NCBI GenBank assembly: GCA_963740205.1
Contig: CAVUDD010000002.1
Coordinates: 647,109 to 711,108, forward strand
Length of the DNA stretch: 64,000 bases
Direction of reading: 5' to 3'
DNA from: UBA2137 sp963740205
GTDB taxonomy: Bacteria > Pseudomonadota > Alphaproteobacteria > Micavibrionales > Micavibrionaceae
The translations under genes were made by a program, and so were the position numbers. Under the pieces are notes generated by a model. It was given only the letters and a program-made list of their open reading frames with translations, had not been told where the DNA came from and searched no databases. This document shows positions 8,982-17,915 of the stretch, one piece after another (the stretch's first letter is position 1; each line of letters begins with the position of its first letter).

Positions 8982-10136
8982 ATGACAATACTAAAAGATT
9001 CCGCCGAATTAGCGACATTTTGCAAGACCCTTGAAAACGTCCCTTACATAACAGTCGATACCGAATTTCTACGTGAACGCACCTACTGGGCAAAATTATG
9101 CCTTATTCAACTCAGTGGTCCCGATAAAAACGCAGTTGCGATAGATGTTATCGAGTCACCTGATATTGATTTAACTCCCTTACTCAAACTCTTTCAAAAC
9201 AAGAATATTCTTAAGGTGTTTCACGCAGGACGCCAAGATCTTGAGATTTTCTGGCAATTGTTCAAAACCCTGCCAGAGCCTTTATTTGATACACAAATTG
9301 CCGCTATGGTATGTGGCTATGGTGATCAAGTTGGCTTTAATGCCCTTGTTGATCAAACTGTAGGCGTAAAAATTGACAAGAGCCAACAATTCACAGACTG
9401 GTCACGCAGACCCCTTTCGAACAAGCAGTTGTCCTATGCACTAGATGACGTTATTTACCTTGTCGATGTCTTTGAAAATCTTGAAAAGCAACTCCTTGAA
9501 AGAGGTCGTGCTGATTGGGTTTTAGAAGAAACATCAAACTTACTTGACCCATCTTTGTACGAAAATGACCCAATGGAGTCATGGCAAAGAATCAAGGTGA
9601 AATCTTCTCGCCCACAACAACTGGCCATTTTGCGCGAGCTTGCAGCATGGCGCGAGAAAAAAGCGCAAAATAAAGACATACCAAAGACGCATATCATGCG
9701 GGACGAAACTCTTGTCGATATCTCTTTCCACCCACCTAAAGAGCACAAAGATTTAGGCCGCATACGAGGCTTTCCAAAGGGACAGGAAAATAAACCGCTT
9801 GGACAGCAAATTTTTGATATCGCGCAAAAAGGTCTGAACGTGGAAAAGAAAGATTGGCCGCGCATTGAGAAAAAGCATGGCCTATCGAAGGAACATCAAG
9901 GTGCCATGGAAATGCTCAAGATGTTGCTAAAAATTCGTGCCTCAGAAAATGATGTGGCACCGCGCCTTATTGCCTCAAAAGAAGACCTTGAGGCCATTGC
10001 TCAATACGCTGAAAATGCAAAAACGCCGACTTTAAAAGGATGGCGCAAACGTATTTTTGGCGACGATGCGCTAAAGATGTTAGGTGGCAAGGTTTCTTTG
10101 AAGCTCAAGGACGGCGTTATTGTGCTTAGCGTATAA
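8982..10136 (+). CDS. rnd: ribonuclease D
   Basis: DEDDy-type 3'-5' exoribonuclease acting in tRNA and small-RNA 3' maturation. Exo I is in ITVDTEFLRERTYW, Exo II around FHAGRQDLEIF, and Exo III is YALDDVIYL with the catalytic Tyr. An HRDC domain follows (RELAAWREKKAQNKDIPKTHIM), then a second helical domain. At 384 residues it is full length. It is divergent from aspS, a common alphaproteobacterial arrangement. Its last 11 bases overlap the convergent GDPD-like gene. Confidence 0.96.
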   Translation: MTILKDSAELATFCKTLENVPYITVDTEFLRERTYWAKLCLIQLSGPDKNAVAIDVIESPDIDLTPLLKLFQNKNILKVFHAGRQDLEIFWQLFKTLPEPLFDTQIAAMVCGYGDQVGFNALVDQTVGVKIDKSQQFTDWSRRPLSNKQLSYALDDVIYLVDVFENLEKQLLERGRADWVLEETSNLLDPSLYENDPMESWQRIKVKSSRPQQLAILRELAAWREKKAQNKDIPKTHIMRDETLVDISFHPPKEHKDLGRIRGFPKGQENKPLGQQIFDIAQKGLNVEKKDWPRIEKKHGLSKEHQGAMEMLKMLLKIRASENDVAPRLIASKEDLEAIAQYAENAKTPTLKGWRKRIFGDDALKMLGGKVSLKLKDGVIVLSV

Positions 10137-11055
10137 AAGGAATACCCATTATTCTTTCTAATACTTCAGAAGATTCTTTGTGATCTCTACCATCTGAATC
10201 ACCCATCACTCTCTTAAAATATTCTTGAGTAAGGGGTATATCGTCAACTTTGACAATCACATCTTGCTCTTTTGAATATTCAGCAAGCAATCTTAAGCTA
10301 TCATCTAAGACATGGGCCTGAGAAAAACGTCTTGGACCTGAAGGGTGAGAGCAGAAACCAGCGTTATGCTTTGCTGCAAAATCGATTAACTCAGGTCTAA
10401 TGTCACAAGTCGGTGTATCAATAGCAGCACAGTTAAACTCTGTCATGAAAGAAGATAAATCCGCTAGGGCCGCCTTGTTATAGTCAGCGGTCGGGCTTAC
10501 CGCATAACCCGGCATAGAAATATCTTTACCCTTAAAAAGCTGCATTGTAGCAATTGTTGGTTGAATGATAGCCGCATCATCACGCGCCCTTACGTTTGCA
10601 AGCTTATCTCTATCAAAAGAACTGTAACGAATTTGAGAGCGATCAAAGCCAATCTCTTCTTCTAGCTTATCAACAGTATCCAGGGTAGACCTTACAACAC
10701 TGCGTCCCTTCAATTCTAAATTAAGAACGAATTTCTTCTCAAGTGCATTAGAAAGTTCATGAAAGTGTCTTAGCGCTTGCTCAAGTGATGGATGCGAAGA
10801 ATCGGGAGCTAAATTTAAACTTAAAATGTTTTCATATGATAGATCAGAAACTTTGAAACCTTCTATTTCATCACGCTCGATAACTATAGGTACGCCATCA
10901 GCAGAAACAAAAACATCAAATTCCACGCCATCAGCCTGATTATCCACCATGGCCTGCGTGAAAGATTTAAGGGTGCTTTGAGGAGCTTTACCCTCTAGAA
11001 ATGGCGTCTCAGTTGTTCTGCCATTACCTCTATGTCCAATAATTTTAAGCGCCAT
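10126..11055 (-). CDS. glycerophosphodiester phosphodiesterase-like protein, atypical active site
   Basis: PLC-like TIM-barrel protein of the GDPD family. It starts MALKIIGHRGNG, which supplies the first catalytic His, and has ADGVEFDV, which supplies the metal-binding Glu and Asp. In place of the second catalytic His in the usual HD motif it reads VPIVIERDEIEG, so the general acid seems to be absent. No signal peptide is seen, so it is probably cytoplasmic. ATG 11055 is chosen because AGGAAGG lies just upstream; the longer reading adds an unlikely hydrophobic leader. It converges with rnd and diverges from the MBL gene. Function is uncertain: GDPD fold, unclear substrate. Confidence 0.72.
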   Translation of the reverse strand: MALKIIGHRGNGRTTETPFLEGKAPQSTLKSFTQAMVDNQADGVEFDVFVSADGVPIVIERDEIEGFKVSDLSYENILSLNLAPDSSHPSLEQALRHFHELSNALEKKFVLNLELKGRSVVRSTLDTVDKLEEEIGFDRSQIRYSSFDRDKLANVRARDDAAIIQPTIATMQLFKGKDISMPGYAVSPTADYNKAALADLSSFMTEFNCAAIDTPTCDIRPELIDFAAKHNAGFCSHPSGPRRFSQAHVLDDSLRLLAEYSKEQDVIVKVDDIPLTQEYFKRVMGDSDGRDHKESSEVLERIMGIPFIR

Positions 11056-11149
11056 GACCTTCCTAGATTTGGTACTAGAATTTTCAGTTAAGAATGCGTA
11101 TAAACTATAAAAAACAACTCCGCAACTATATACATAATACCGGAATAAA

Positions 11150-11938
11150 ATGGAAGTCTTATTTTTAGGAACTAGTGCTGCAGTTAACACTTCTGACAGA
11201 CATAACACGTCTTTATTGGTTATGAATGAAGGCGATAAGCTCCTTATAGACTGTAACGGTGTCTGCCTTCAAAACTGTAAAAAACAGAATGTTGATCTCA
11301 CAAACTTAGAACATATTTTCTTTACACACGCGCATATCGATCACATTAATTCGATTAACAACCTTCTACATCAATTATGGCTTTTAACCTGCCACTTTTC
11401 TGAAGACATTGATAATAAAAGAAAAAATCCTATAAATATATATGCTAATACGCCTACATTAGAAAAGGTGAAAATGCTTATAAATCTTGTGGATATCCCC
11501 AAACACCCAAATATGTTCCCTATAATATTTCATGACCTTGGTGTGGATGAGGGAAATGTAAGTATAGGATCGCTTAATTTGAACTATTTTCCAGCGCAGC
11601 ATGGATCTTTCCCTTGTTACAGTTGTGAAATTACTGCCGCAAATGGAAAGGCGTTGGTATATTCTGCTGACACAGAGCCTAGCGACATTCTTTATAAGCG
11701 ATTAGGAGAAAACAAAGTTCTTATTCACGAATGCACTGATTTTGATAAAGAACACTTACCAGGACACACAACTTTTCAAGAAATAAAACAAGATGCCGAA
11801 CATCTCAGAAGTGTAGACACTTACCTTGTTCACTTGCCTGAGCTTACAAAAGAGCATTTCGATGATTTTAATGACTTTTGCAAGCAAGAAAACATAAGAC
11901 TATTCATACCGAGCGATGGTGACATTATTAAGCTTTAA
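11150..11938 (+). CDS. metallo-beta-lactamase-fold hydrolase, RNase Z/ElaC-like
   Basis: Binuclear-metal hydrolase with an RNase Z-like N-terminus (MEVLFLGTSAAVNTSDR). The metal motif HxHxDH is THAHIDH (residues 60-65). Further ligands are probably the His in PAQHGSF, the Asp in YSADTEPSD and the His in HLPGHTT. At 262 residues it is a short, single-domain protein without a signal peptide. The substrate is unknown; RNA, cyclic nucleotides and phosphodiesters are all possible for this fold. It is divergent from the GDPD-like gene and convergent with the ROK kinase (14 bp apart). Confidence 0.82.
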   Translation: MEVLFLGTSAAVNTSDRHNTSLLVMNEGDKLLIDCNGVCLQNCKKQNVDLTNLEHIFFTHAHIDHINSINNLLHQLWLLTCHFSEDIDNKRKNPINIYANTPTLEKVKMLINLVDIPKHPNMFPIIFHDLGVDEGNVSIGSLNLNYFPAQHGSFPCYSCEITAANGKALVYSADTEPSDILYKRLGENKVLIHECTDFDKEHLPGHTTFQEIKQDAEHLRSVDTYLVHLPELTKEHFDDFNDFCKQENIRLFIPSDGDIIKL

Positions 11939-11952
11939 AAGCTGAGCAAGAA

Positions 11953-12975
11953 TTACTTCCACAGCCAAGCCGCACCCCGAACCCCAGAAGAGTCGCCGTG
12001 AGTAGCCTTCAAAAGAGGCTTATCATAGCCCTTAGTATAAATGTATTTATCCCATATTTTTGGCACTTCTTTATAAAGAGGCTCAACATTACTCATGCCT
12101 CCACCTACTACAATTGCATCGGGATCAAGAACATTGATAATTTGCCCTAACGACCTTGCCAGTCGGTCATAATACCTGTTCATAGCTGCTTTTGCCTCTG
12201 GGTGATTTTCCAAGGCATTTTTGACAATATCGTGGGTGGTAATTTCATCATCTCCCGTAACATAGCGGTAATCACGCTTAAGGCCGGTTCCTGATATCCA
12301 GCGCTCCAGACAACCTCTTTTACCGCAATAGCATATGGGGCCAGGATATTCATTCCAGGCAGGATCATTCGTATAATATTCGGGTTTTTCTTTTTCAGGA
12401 AATAACGCCATTCTTTCAATCTCCTTTTCACGCGGATGTGAAAGGAAAACATTTGCCGTTTCTAAATGGTCGGGAGAGTATACGCGCTGGAATGGTAACG
12501 GATTGTGCCCCCACTCTCCTGCAATTTCGGTGCTACCACTCCAGGCCTGCCCTTCAAAGGCTATACCTGCACCGCAACCTGTACCAAGAATAATCGCAAA
12601 AACCATTTTTTTACCTTTGGCTGCCCCATCAACTGCCTCAGATACAGCAAAACAATTCGCATCATTTTCAATGATGATTGGGCGAGAAAGTGCTTTTTCG
12701 AGATCTCCACGGAATGGTTTATTAACAATCCAAGTCGTATTGGCGCTGTTTACTATTCCTGTTTTCTGAGAAATGTTACCAGGAATGGCAACCCCAACAG
12801 ACCCTCTTTCACTCGTTTGTTTCTCAGCATTTAGAACCAAATCTCGAAAAGTTTTTATGGTTCTTTTATAATCTTCGCGCTCAGTTGGAACACGCTGCCT
12901 ATATACTTCCTTACCGTTATCTTGCAGTGCAATTATCTCTGTTTTCGTACCACCAAAATCAATTCCAATTTTCAT
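11953..12975 (-). CDS. ROK-family sugar kinase (glucokinase/fructokinase/NagK type)
   Basis: ATP-dependent hexose kinase. The N-terminal phosphate-binding loop is MKIGIDFGGTKTEI and the catalytic Asp lies in ENDANCFA. The ROK signature includes GTGCGAGIAFEG, and the zinc site is GHNP with CYCGKRGCLE. The C-terminal adenosine motif reads DPDAIVVGGGMSNV. There is no helix-turn-helix, so it is an enzyme rather than a ROK repressor. ATG 12975 starts the conserved MKIGIDFGG. It is divergent from the NagB-like gene, which suggests action on an amino sugar or its hexose product, but the exact sugar cannot be read from sequence. Confidence 0.9.
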   Translation of the reverse strand: MKIGIDFGGTKTEIIALQDNGKEVYRQRVPTEREDYKRTIKTFRDLVLNAEKQTSERGSVGVAIPGNISQKTGIVNSANTTWIVNKPFRGDLEKALSRPIIIENDANCFAVSEAVDGAAKGKKMVFAIILGTGCGAGIAFEGQAWSGSTEIAGEWGHNPLPFQRVYSPDHLETANVFLSHPREKEIERMALFPEKEKPEYYTNDPAWNEYPGPICYCGKRGCLERWISGTGLKRDYRYVTGDDEITTHDIVKNALENHPEAKAAMNRYYDRLARSLGQIINVLDPDAIVVGGGMSNVEPLYKEVPKIWDKYIYTKGYDKPLLKATHGDSSGVRGAAWLWK

Positions 12976-13012
12976 CTTAGAAACTTTCTTCTTAAAAACG
13001 CGCGAATGTAAC

Positions 13013-13040
13013 TTGTTGTTATCCAAAGTCGCTTTATACT
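13013..13040 (+). promoter_or_regulatory. sigma70-type promoter of the NagB-like gene
   Basis: TTGTTG (13013-13018), a 16-base spacer and TATACT (13035-13040). The ATG of the deaminase gene is at 13049, only eight bases after the -10 box, so the predicted transcript would have almost no 5' leader. No Shine-Dalgarno sequence is present. Confidence 0.5.
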
Positions 13041-13048
13041 TTCAATCT

Positions 13049-13795
13049 ATGTTTAATGCTAAGTCAGATACTATCGAAATTCTCCACGCTAAAAGCAAGA
13101 ACGAGTTTTCTAATCTAGCAGCAAAATCTTTTTGTCAGAGCCTTAAATCATCGCGTCAAAAAAAGCCTATTGTAATACTTCCTACTGGAAACACACCGCT
13201 TCCCTTTTATGCCGAATTGAGAAATAGCGAAAAAAAACTGGATTTTATTTATCTTCAACTAGACGAATATATTGGTCTAGAGCCCAGCTCTAAGCGTCTA
13301 TTTACCAATTGGCTAGCTGATGAAATTCTTGACCCTATGGATATTCCTCACGAACAGCGTATCACCTTTCGAAGCGATAACCTTTTTCCACAAGATGAAA
13401 TTGATATGATGCGCAGCTGGTACAAAGAAAATGGTCCAGCGGATATAGCAGTTTTAGGCATTGGTGCAAACGGGCATATTGGCTTTAACGAGCCACCCAG
13501 CGATGAGAATTCTCAAACGCGTCTAGTGAAACTGAGTAATGAAACGCTTAAATCCAACAATGCCTATTGGGACAACGATAAAAAGGCCCCTGAATACGCA
13601 CTTACCCTTGGTATCTCTGAAATTCTGCACGCCAAAAAAATCATTCTCCTTGCCACAGGAAAGTCAAAGGCAATAATTTTGAAAAAAGCGCTAACTGAAC
13701 CTCCAAGCCCAGAAATTCCTGCTTCTTATCTGCAAAATCATCCAGATGTTACCGTAATTGCAGACGCCGAAGCATTGTCAGAATTTAAAAGTTAA
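13049..13795 (+). CDS. nagB: glucosamine-6-phosphate deaminase-like protein
   Basis: Member of the NagB/6-phosphogluconolactonase fold that converts glucosamine-6-phosphate to fructose-6-phosphate and ammonia. The phosphate loop is LPTGNTPLPFY and the catalytic pair is in LQLDEYIGL. The diagnostic GIGANGHIGFNEP follows, with Asn where E. coli NagB has Asp141; the Bacillus type also has Asn. At 248 residues it is of NagB size and lacks the 6PGL signature. It is divergent from the ROK kinase and convergent with the AGE epimerase, fitting an amino-sugar entry route. The start lacks a Shine-Dalgarno. Confidence 0.87.
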   Translation: MFNAKSDTIEILHAKSKNEFSNLAAKSFCQSLKSSRQKKPIVILPTGNTPLPFYAELRNSEKKLDFIYLQLDEYIGLEPSSKRLFTNWLADEILDPMDIPHEQRITFRSDNLFPQDEIDMMRSWYKENGPADIAVLGIGANGHIGFNEPPSDENSQTRLVKLSNETLKSNNAYWDNDKKAPEYALTLGISEILHAKKIILLATGKSKAIILKKALTEPPSPEIPASYLQNHPDVTVIADAEALSEFKS

Positions 13796-14971
13796 TCATT
13801 CAATTTCGCCAAGAGCCGCTATTCCTAGATAGATATGATAAGGCGTTGTACCGGGCATATCCTCGACTAGTGGTTTCATGTCACGCGATAAATGCTCAAC
13901 CCACATTCCGTTGTCTTTGATGTAATGCGCTCTCAAAAGCGTCACTAAATCCTCAGCACGGCGCGTACAATAATGTGGATCATCATGCATGCGGTTAATC
14001 ACAGGATAAGCCTTTAATGCCTCCATAATCGGCCAGACGCGCTTAGTATCACTAATTACATCGCCCTGCATGTTCAAGGCGTCGTATATACCACCATAGG
14101 CAGGATCAAACCCATGCTTATCTGCCCATTCAAATAGATGCTCCATCAAATCGTAATAATAAGGGTTTTTCTTGTGACGCGTTTCTTGAAATTTATCCAA
14201 TAACCAAATCCACTGAAAGTGATGCCCAGGCTGAGATATATGACCTTGCTCCTCATGAGATTGGAGCTGCCCATTATAAAATTCAGGCAAAGTACCATTT
14301 TCTTCGTCCCAAAAATATTTTGTAAACAACTCTACTATTTCCTTACTCATTCCCAGATAAGGCTTTTCATTAGTAACGCGGTACATAAACAAACACGCTT
14401 CAAACAAGTGCATATGAGGGTCTTGCCGGCGCACACGCTCCAAAGGCTTAAGGTTTTCATCTAAAGCTTCTGCAAAACCTGGCTCATTGTCTAAACGAAA
14501 GGATTTATCAATAAATGTAAGGGTTTCGGCTGCATACTTCATCGCGTTTTTATCGTTGGTTAAGCGATAATAATAGGTGCAACAGAACACTAGGAAAGCA
14601 TGTCCATAAAGGTCATAGGTATTATCTTGAGGAGTGCCATCTGGGCGAATGCTAAAGCGCCAGCCTCCTGTGTCAGCAATACGGTAGTTTTTGACGAGAT
14701 ACTCAAAGGCTTTGGTGACCATATCCCTATATGTCTTTTTACCTGAAACCATATCAGCATGCGAATACACAAAGATTTGACGACATTGTGTAACCAACCT
14801 GCGAGGTAAATCTATGTATGGTTGACCATTTCTATCCAAACGCTCGTAAAATCCTCCATTTACTGGGTCAGAGAACATCTTTGCCCAATGTGGAACCCAG
14901 ATTTTATAGAGGTCTTGATAAGCTTGTTTGAGCAAGTCTTTACTCTCAAGCTTAATTTTAGATACAGTCAT
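13796..14971 (-). CDS. AGE-family sugar epimerase/isomerase
   Basis: (alpha/alpha)6-barrel protein of the N-acylglucosamine 2-epimerase family, which includes mannose isomerases and cellobiose epimerases. Family features are RLVTQCRQIFVYSHA, the catalytic-His segment PGHHFQWIWLL and the C-terminal TTPYHIYLGI. At 391 residues it is of mannose-isomerase/AGE size. It is probably cytoplasmic. Its gene ends next to the NagB-like gene and is divergent from the GH13 glucosidase. Whether it acts on mannose, an N-acyl hexosamine or a disaccharide is not resolved here. Confidence 0.85.
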   Translation of the reverse strand: MTVSKIKLESKDLLKQAYQDLYKIWVPHWAKMFSDPVNGGFYERLDRNGQPYIDLPRRLVTQCRQIFVYSHADMVSGKKTYRDMVTKAFEYLVKNYRIADTGGWRFSIRPDGTPQDNTYDLYGHAFLVFCCTYYYRLTNDKNAMKYAAETLTFIDKSFRLDNEPGFAEALDENLKPLERVRRQDPHMHLFEACLFMYRVTNEKPYLGMSKEIVELFTKYFWDEENGTLPEFYNGQLQSHEEQGHISQPGHHFQWIWLLDKFQETRHKKNPYYYDLMEHLFEWADKHGFDPAYGGIYDALNMQGDVISDTKRVWPIMEALKAYPVINRMHDDPHYCTRRAEDLVTLLRAHYIKDNGMWVEHLSRDMKPLVEDMPGTTPYHIYLGIAALGEIE

Positions 14972-15054
14972 ACTATTCTTTCTTTTATTCAGAGAGATTT
15001 CATACTATAGAGCAGTTAGCTTTTAAAACAAAAAACTATAATGAATTGGCAAAA

Positions 15055-16689
15055 ATGACTTCAAGTAATGAGTGGTGGCGCGGTGCCGTAATTTATCAAA
15101 TTTACCCACGCTCTTTTTGCGACTCTAATGGCGATGGCGTTGGTGACTTACTTGGAATGGTTTCCAAACTTGATTATCTGGCCTCACTTGGAGTTGATGC
15201 TGTATGGGTGTCTCCATTTTTCAAATCCCCCATGAAGGACTATGGATATGATGTTTCTGATTATGGCGATGTAGATCCCGTATTTGGCAACATAGATGAT
15301 TTCAAACGGTTTCTAGATGGCGCACACGAAAGAAATATAAAAGTTATTATAGATCAGGTTTATTCACACACCTCTGATGAACATGTTTGGTTCAAAAAAA
15401 GTAGATCCGACCGCACGAACATGAAAGCAGATTGGTATGTCTGGGCAGACCCTAAACCAGATGGCACTGCACCAAATAACTGGCTTTCCTATTTTGGTGG
15501 TCCTGCTTGGACTTTTGATCCGCGTCGCAATCAATATTACCTTCACCATTTTGGCAGTTTTCAACCCTCCCTAAACATTTGGAATCCAGAAGTCAGAAAG
15601 AGAATTAAGGAAACTGCGGGATATTGGCTGGACATGGGGGTGGATGGCTTCAGGCTGGATGTTGCACATACCTATCTTTATGACCCAGAACTTAAAGACA
15701 ATCCTGTGCAAGATACCTCTAATTTCTGGCCTTCTGATTTACCCCCTGGCAACCCAATGGGAATGCAACAACGCATCAATAGCATGTGTCGCCCTGAAAA
15801 CTATGATTGGATACGTGAGTTTCGTCGCTTCATTGATAAGTGGGACGACAAATGTCTTTTGGCTGAGGCTGGTGGAGATCATGCTGAGGAAGTTGCCACA
15901 TCCTATTCACAAGGCAGGGATCTTTTTCAAATGTCTTATACCTATGGCATTTGCAATAGCGACATGTCACACAAAGCAGTTGCAAGCTCTGTAAAACTAA
16001 CCAGTGACATTATTAAAGATGGCTATGTCTGCTGGGCAACAAGCAATCACGATGTCACGCGCGTTTTATCAAGGGTTAATACAGTATCTGCAAAAAACCG
16101 CGATATTGCCTTTTATTGCATGGCTTTGGGCTTAAGTCTTCGAGGTAGTTTTTGTATGTATCAGGGTGAAGAGCTAGGCTTGCCCCAAGCAGAGTTACGT
16201 TTTGAAGACCTAAAAGACCCTTATGATATTGAAATGTATCCCAATCACTTGGGTCGCGACGGAGGTCGCACACCTATGCCATGGCATCACCATATGCCTC
16301 ACGCAGGATTTACAACTGGTCAAAGCACATGGTTACCTGTTGCTGAATCACATTTGCCGCTGTCTGCTGACCTACAGGATACAGACAATGAATCTATTTT
16401 GAATGCTTATAGACATTTTCTCAAATGGCGTAAAAAAACACCTTGTTTGATACTTGGAGATATTTCACTTCTTCAAACCAAAGAGCCAATATTTGCTTAT
16501 ACGAGAGGCTATCAGGGCAAAAAAATATTATGTATTTTTAACTGTTCTGACACCACCGAAGGTTACGTATTACCTAAAAATCATAAAGATATAACACTGG
16601 TTGATAGTGTGTCACACGGCGTGCTAGACTTAAACGAAGACACCATCAAATTCGATCCTTACGGGTATGCTTTCTTCACAGTTGAATAG
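15055..16689 (+). CDS. GH13 alpha-glucosidase (oligo-1,6-glucosidase type)
   Basis: Cytoplasmic exo-acting alpha-glucosidase (no signal peptide). It opens with EWWRGAVIYQIYPRSF. Conserved regions are IDQVYSHTSDEH (I), DGFRLDVAH with the nucleophile Asp (II), LLAEAGG with the acid/base Glu (III) and SNHDVTR with the transition-state Asp (IV). Val directly after the nucleophile is usual in alpha-1,6-specific members. A C-terminal beta-domain is present and the 544 residues are full length. The start is ATG 15055. sixA follows 13 bp later. With the neighbouring epimerase and kinase it forms a catabolic block, but no transporter gene is present here. Confidence 0.92.
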   Translation: MTSSNEWWRGAVIYQIYPRSFCDSNGDGVGDLLGMVSKLDYLASLGVDAVWVSPFFKSPMKDYGYDVSDYGDVDPVFGNIDDFKRFLDGAHERNIKVIIDQVYSHTSDEHVWFKKSRSDRTNMKADWYVWADPKPDGTAPNNWLSYFGGPAWTFDPRRNQYYLHHFGSFQPSLNIWNPEVRKRIKETAGYWLDMGVDGFRLDVAHTYLYDPELKDNPVQDTSNFWPSDLPPGNPMGMQQRINSMCRPENYDWIREFRRFIDKWDDKCLLAEAGGDHAEEVATSYSQGRDLFQMSYTYGICNSDMSHKAVASSVKLTSDIIKDGYVCWATSNHDVTRVLSRVNTVSAKNRDIAFYCMALGLSLRGSFCMYQGEELGLPQAELRFEDLKDPYDIEMYPNHLGRDGGRTPMPWHHHMPHAGFTTGQSTWLPVAESHLPLSADLQDTDNESILNAYRHFLKWRKKTPCLILGDISLLQTKEPIFAYTRGYQGKKILCIFNCSDTTEGYVLPKNHKDITLVDSVSHGVLDLNEDTIKFDPYGYAFFTVE

Positions 16690-16702
16690 TTTTTTATAAA
16701 TT

Positions 16703-17197
16703 ATGACTAGTAAAACCATATATCTCCTGCGGCATGCAAATGCACAAAACGATTTTTCTGCAGACGATTTCAGTAGATCGCTGTCTGATTATGGACTTCA
16801 ACAAGCGAATGATTTGGGAGAAATTCTTAAGAAAAAATCCATTTTGCCCGACAAAGTTTACTGCTCGAATGCTGTTCGGACACAACAGACTTTTGAAAAA
16901 CTTCATCTAGATATTGATACGAAAAATATTACGTTATCGCCTGATCTCTATAACGCAAATGAAACAAAATATTATGATTTCATAAATATGACTGATGAGA
17001 ACGTGAGCTCTATTCTGATTGTTGGACACAATCCAGGAATTTTTAGTACTGCCCTGTCGCTTATGATAAACCAGACCTCAACGGATATGTTTTCTTACGA
17101 ACCCTGCACATTTTCAATCTTCAATAATGACAATATAAAATGGAGCGACGTCACAAAACGTTCGTTTGAGTGTCAGAATATAATTCTTCCTGATTAA
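16703..17197 (+). CDS. sixA: SixA-type phosphohistidine phosphatase
   Basis: Small histidine phosphatase of the SixA branch, which removes phosphate from phospho-His proteins such as Hpt or PTS components. The catalytic motif is LLRHANAQ near the N-terminus. The second conserved arginine is in SNAVRTQQTF and the second catalytic His is in VGHNPG. At 164 residues it is the expected length. Its last 47 bases overlap the 3' end of the convergent hdaA, so both C-termini are encoded by the same DNA on opposite strands. Confidence 0.9.
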   Translation: MTSKTIYLLRHANAQNDFSADDFSRSLSDYGLQQANDLGEILKKKSILPDKVYCSNAVRTQQTFEKLHLDIDTKNITLSPDLYNANETKYYDFINMTDENVSSILIVGHNPGIFSTALSLMINQTSTDMFSYEPCTFSIFNNDNIKWSDVTKRSFECQNIILPD

Positions 17198-17915
17198 AAT
17201 TCGGGCTCCCCATTACTGTCTTTATTAATGGGATCGTTACTGGGCGTTTTTGTGATAAAGACGCCTGATTAACCTCCTCTACCAAATGCTGAGCCATTGC
17301 ATAGGAACGTTCAATGCGTGGGACGATATACTGGATTTCTTTATCCGTGATTACCACTTTTTTATCCTGAAAAAGTTTTAGTAGAACGATACTTAAGAGT
17401 CCATCATCTGGCTCTTGAATAGTTTCAGAGGTTGCAGCCCTCATCCTAGAGGCCCAATCAGGTAAATCAAACGCTAAGCTATTAGGTGTGGCTTCTGACG
17501 TTATTAAAAGTGTTCCACCATTTGCGAGTATTTGATTATAGATGTGGAATAGATGCTCTTCTTTTGCCCTGTCACCAATTGCCTCATGCACATCATCAAT
17601 TGCCATATGCTTCTGGTCACGATAGCTCTCCCATCCATTTGAGAGAACATCGTTTATGTTCAAAACACCTTGTTTAGATTTTTCAGCCCAAACAGACAGA
17701 AGATGTGTTTTCCCGCTTGCCTTAGGACCATAAATCACGAATGTTGGTGTAGGCCAATCAGGCCATTTATTGAGCCACTTAAGAACATTTTCATTACTTT
17801 CGTTCACAAAATAGTCTTCACGCCCAAGCGCCTCAACATGCCTTAAATCTAATGGTATTTGTTGAGCAGCAGAACTAGGCGCTCCGCCTGCTTTTTCTGA
17901 ACTATGATTACTCAT
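17151..17915 (-). CDS. hdaA: HdaA: DnaA-related regulator of replication initiation
   Basis: AAA+ protein that works with the DNA clamp to inactivate DnaA-ATP. The N-terminus carries IPLDLRH, close to the clamp-binding start of HdaA proteins. Walker A is GPKASGKTHL, Walker B-like MAIDDVHE, and a helical lid follows. DnaA domain IV is absent. At 254 residues it is slightly longer than the usual 220-240. It starts inside the AI-2E gene's stop (ATGA overlap), so the two are translationally coupled. The hdaA, AI-2E, DUF2066 cluster divergent from purM is a known alphaproteobacterial arrangement. Confidence 0.9.
   Translation of the reverse strand: MSNHSSEKAGGAPSSAAQQIPLDLRHVEALGREDYFVNESNENVLKWLNKWPDWPTPTFVIYGPKASGKTHLLSVWAEKSKQGVLNINDVLSNGWESYRDQKHMAIDDVHEAIGDRAKEEHLFHIYNQILANGGTLLITSEATPNSLAFDLPDWASRMRAATSETIQEPDDGLLSIVLLKLFQDKKVVITDKEIQYIVPRIERSYAMAQHLVEEVNQASLSQKRPVTIPLIKTVMGSPNFNQEELYSDTQTNVL

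Noticed and set aside
8951..8984. Leaderless promoter for rnd (TTGTTG and AATAAT before ATG 8982)
   Set aside because: The -10-like box ends only about four bases before the ATG, too close for transcription to begin at or before the start codon.
13470..13500. Loss of the catalytic Asp in the NagB-like GANGHIGFNEP motif
   Set aside because: Asn at this position is also found in Bacillus-type NagB enzymes, so it is not evidence of inactivation.
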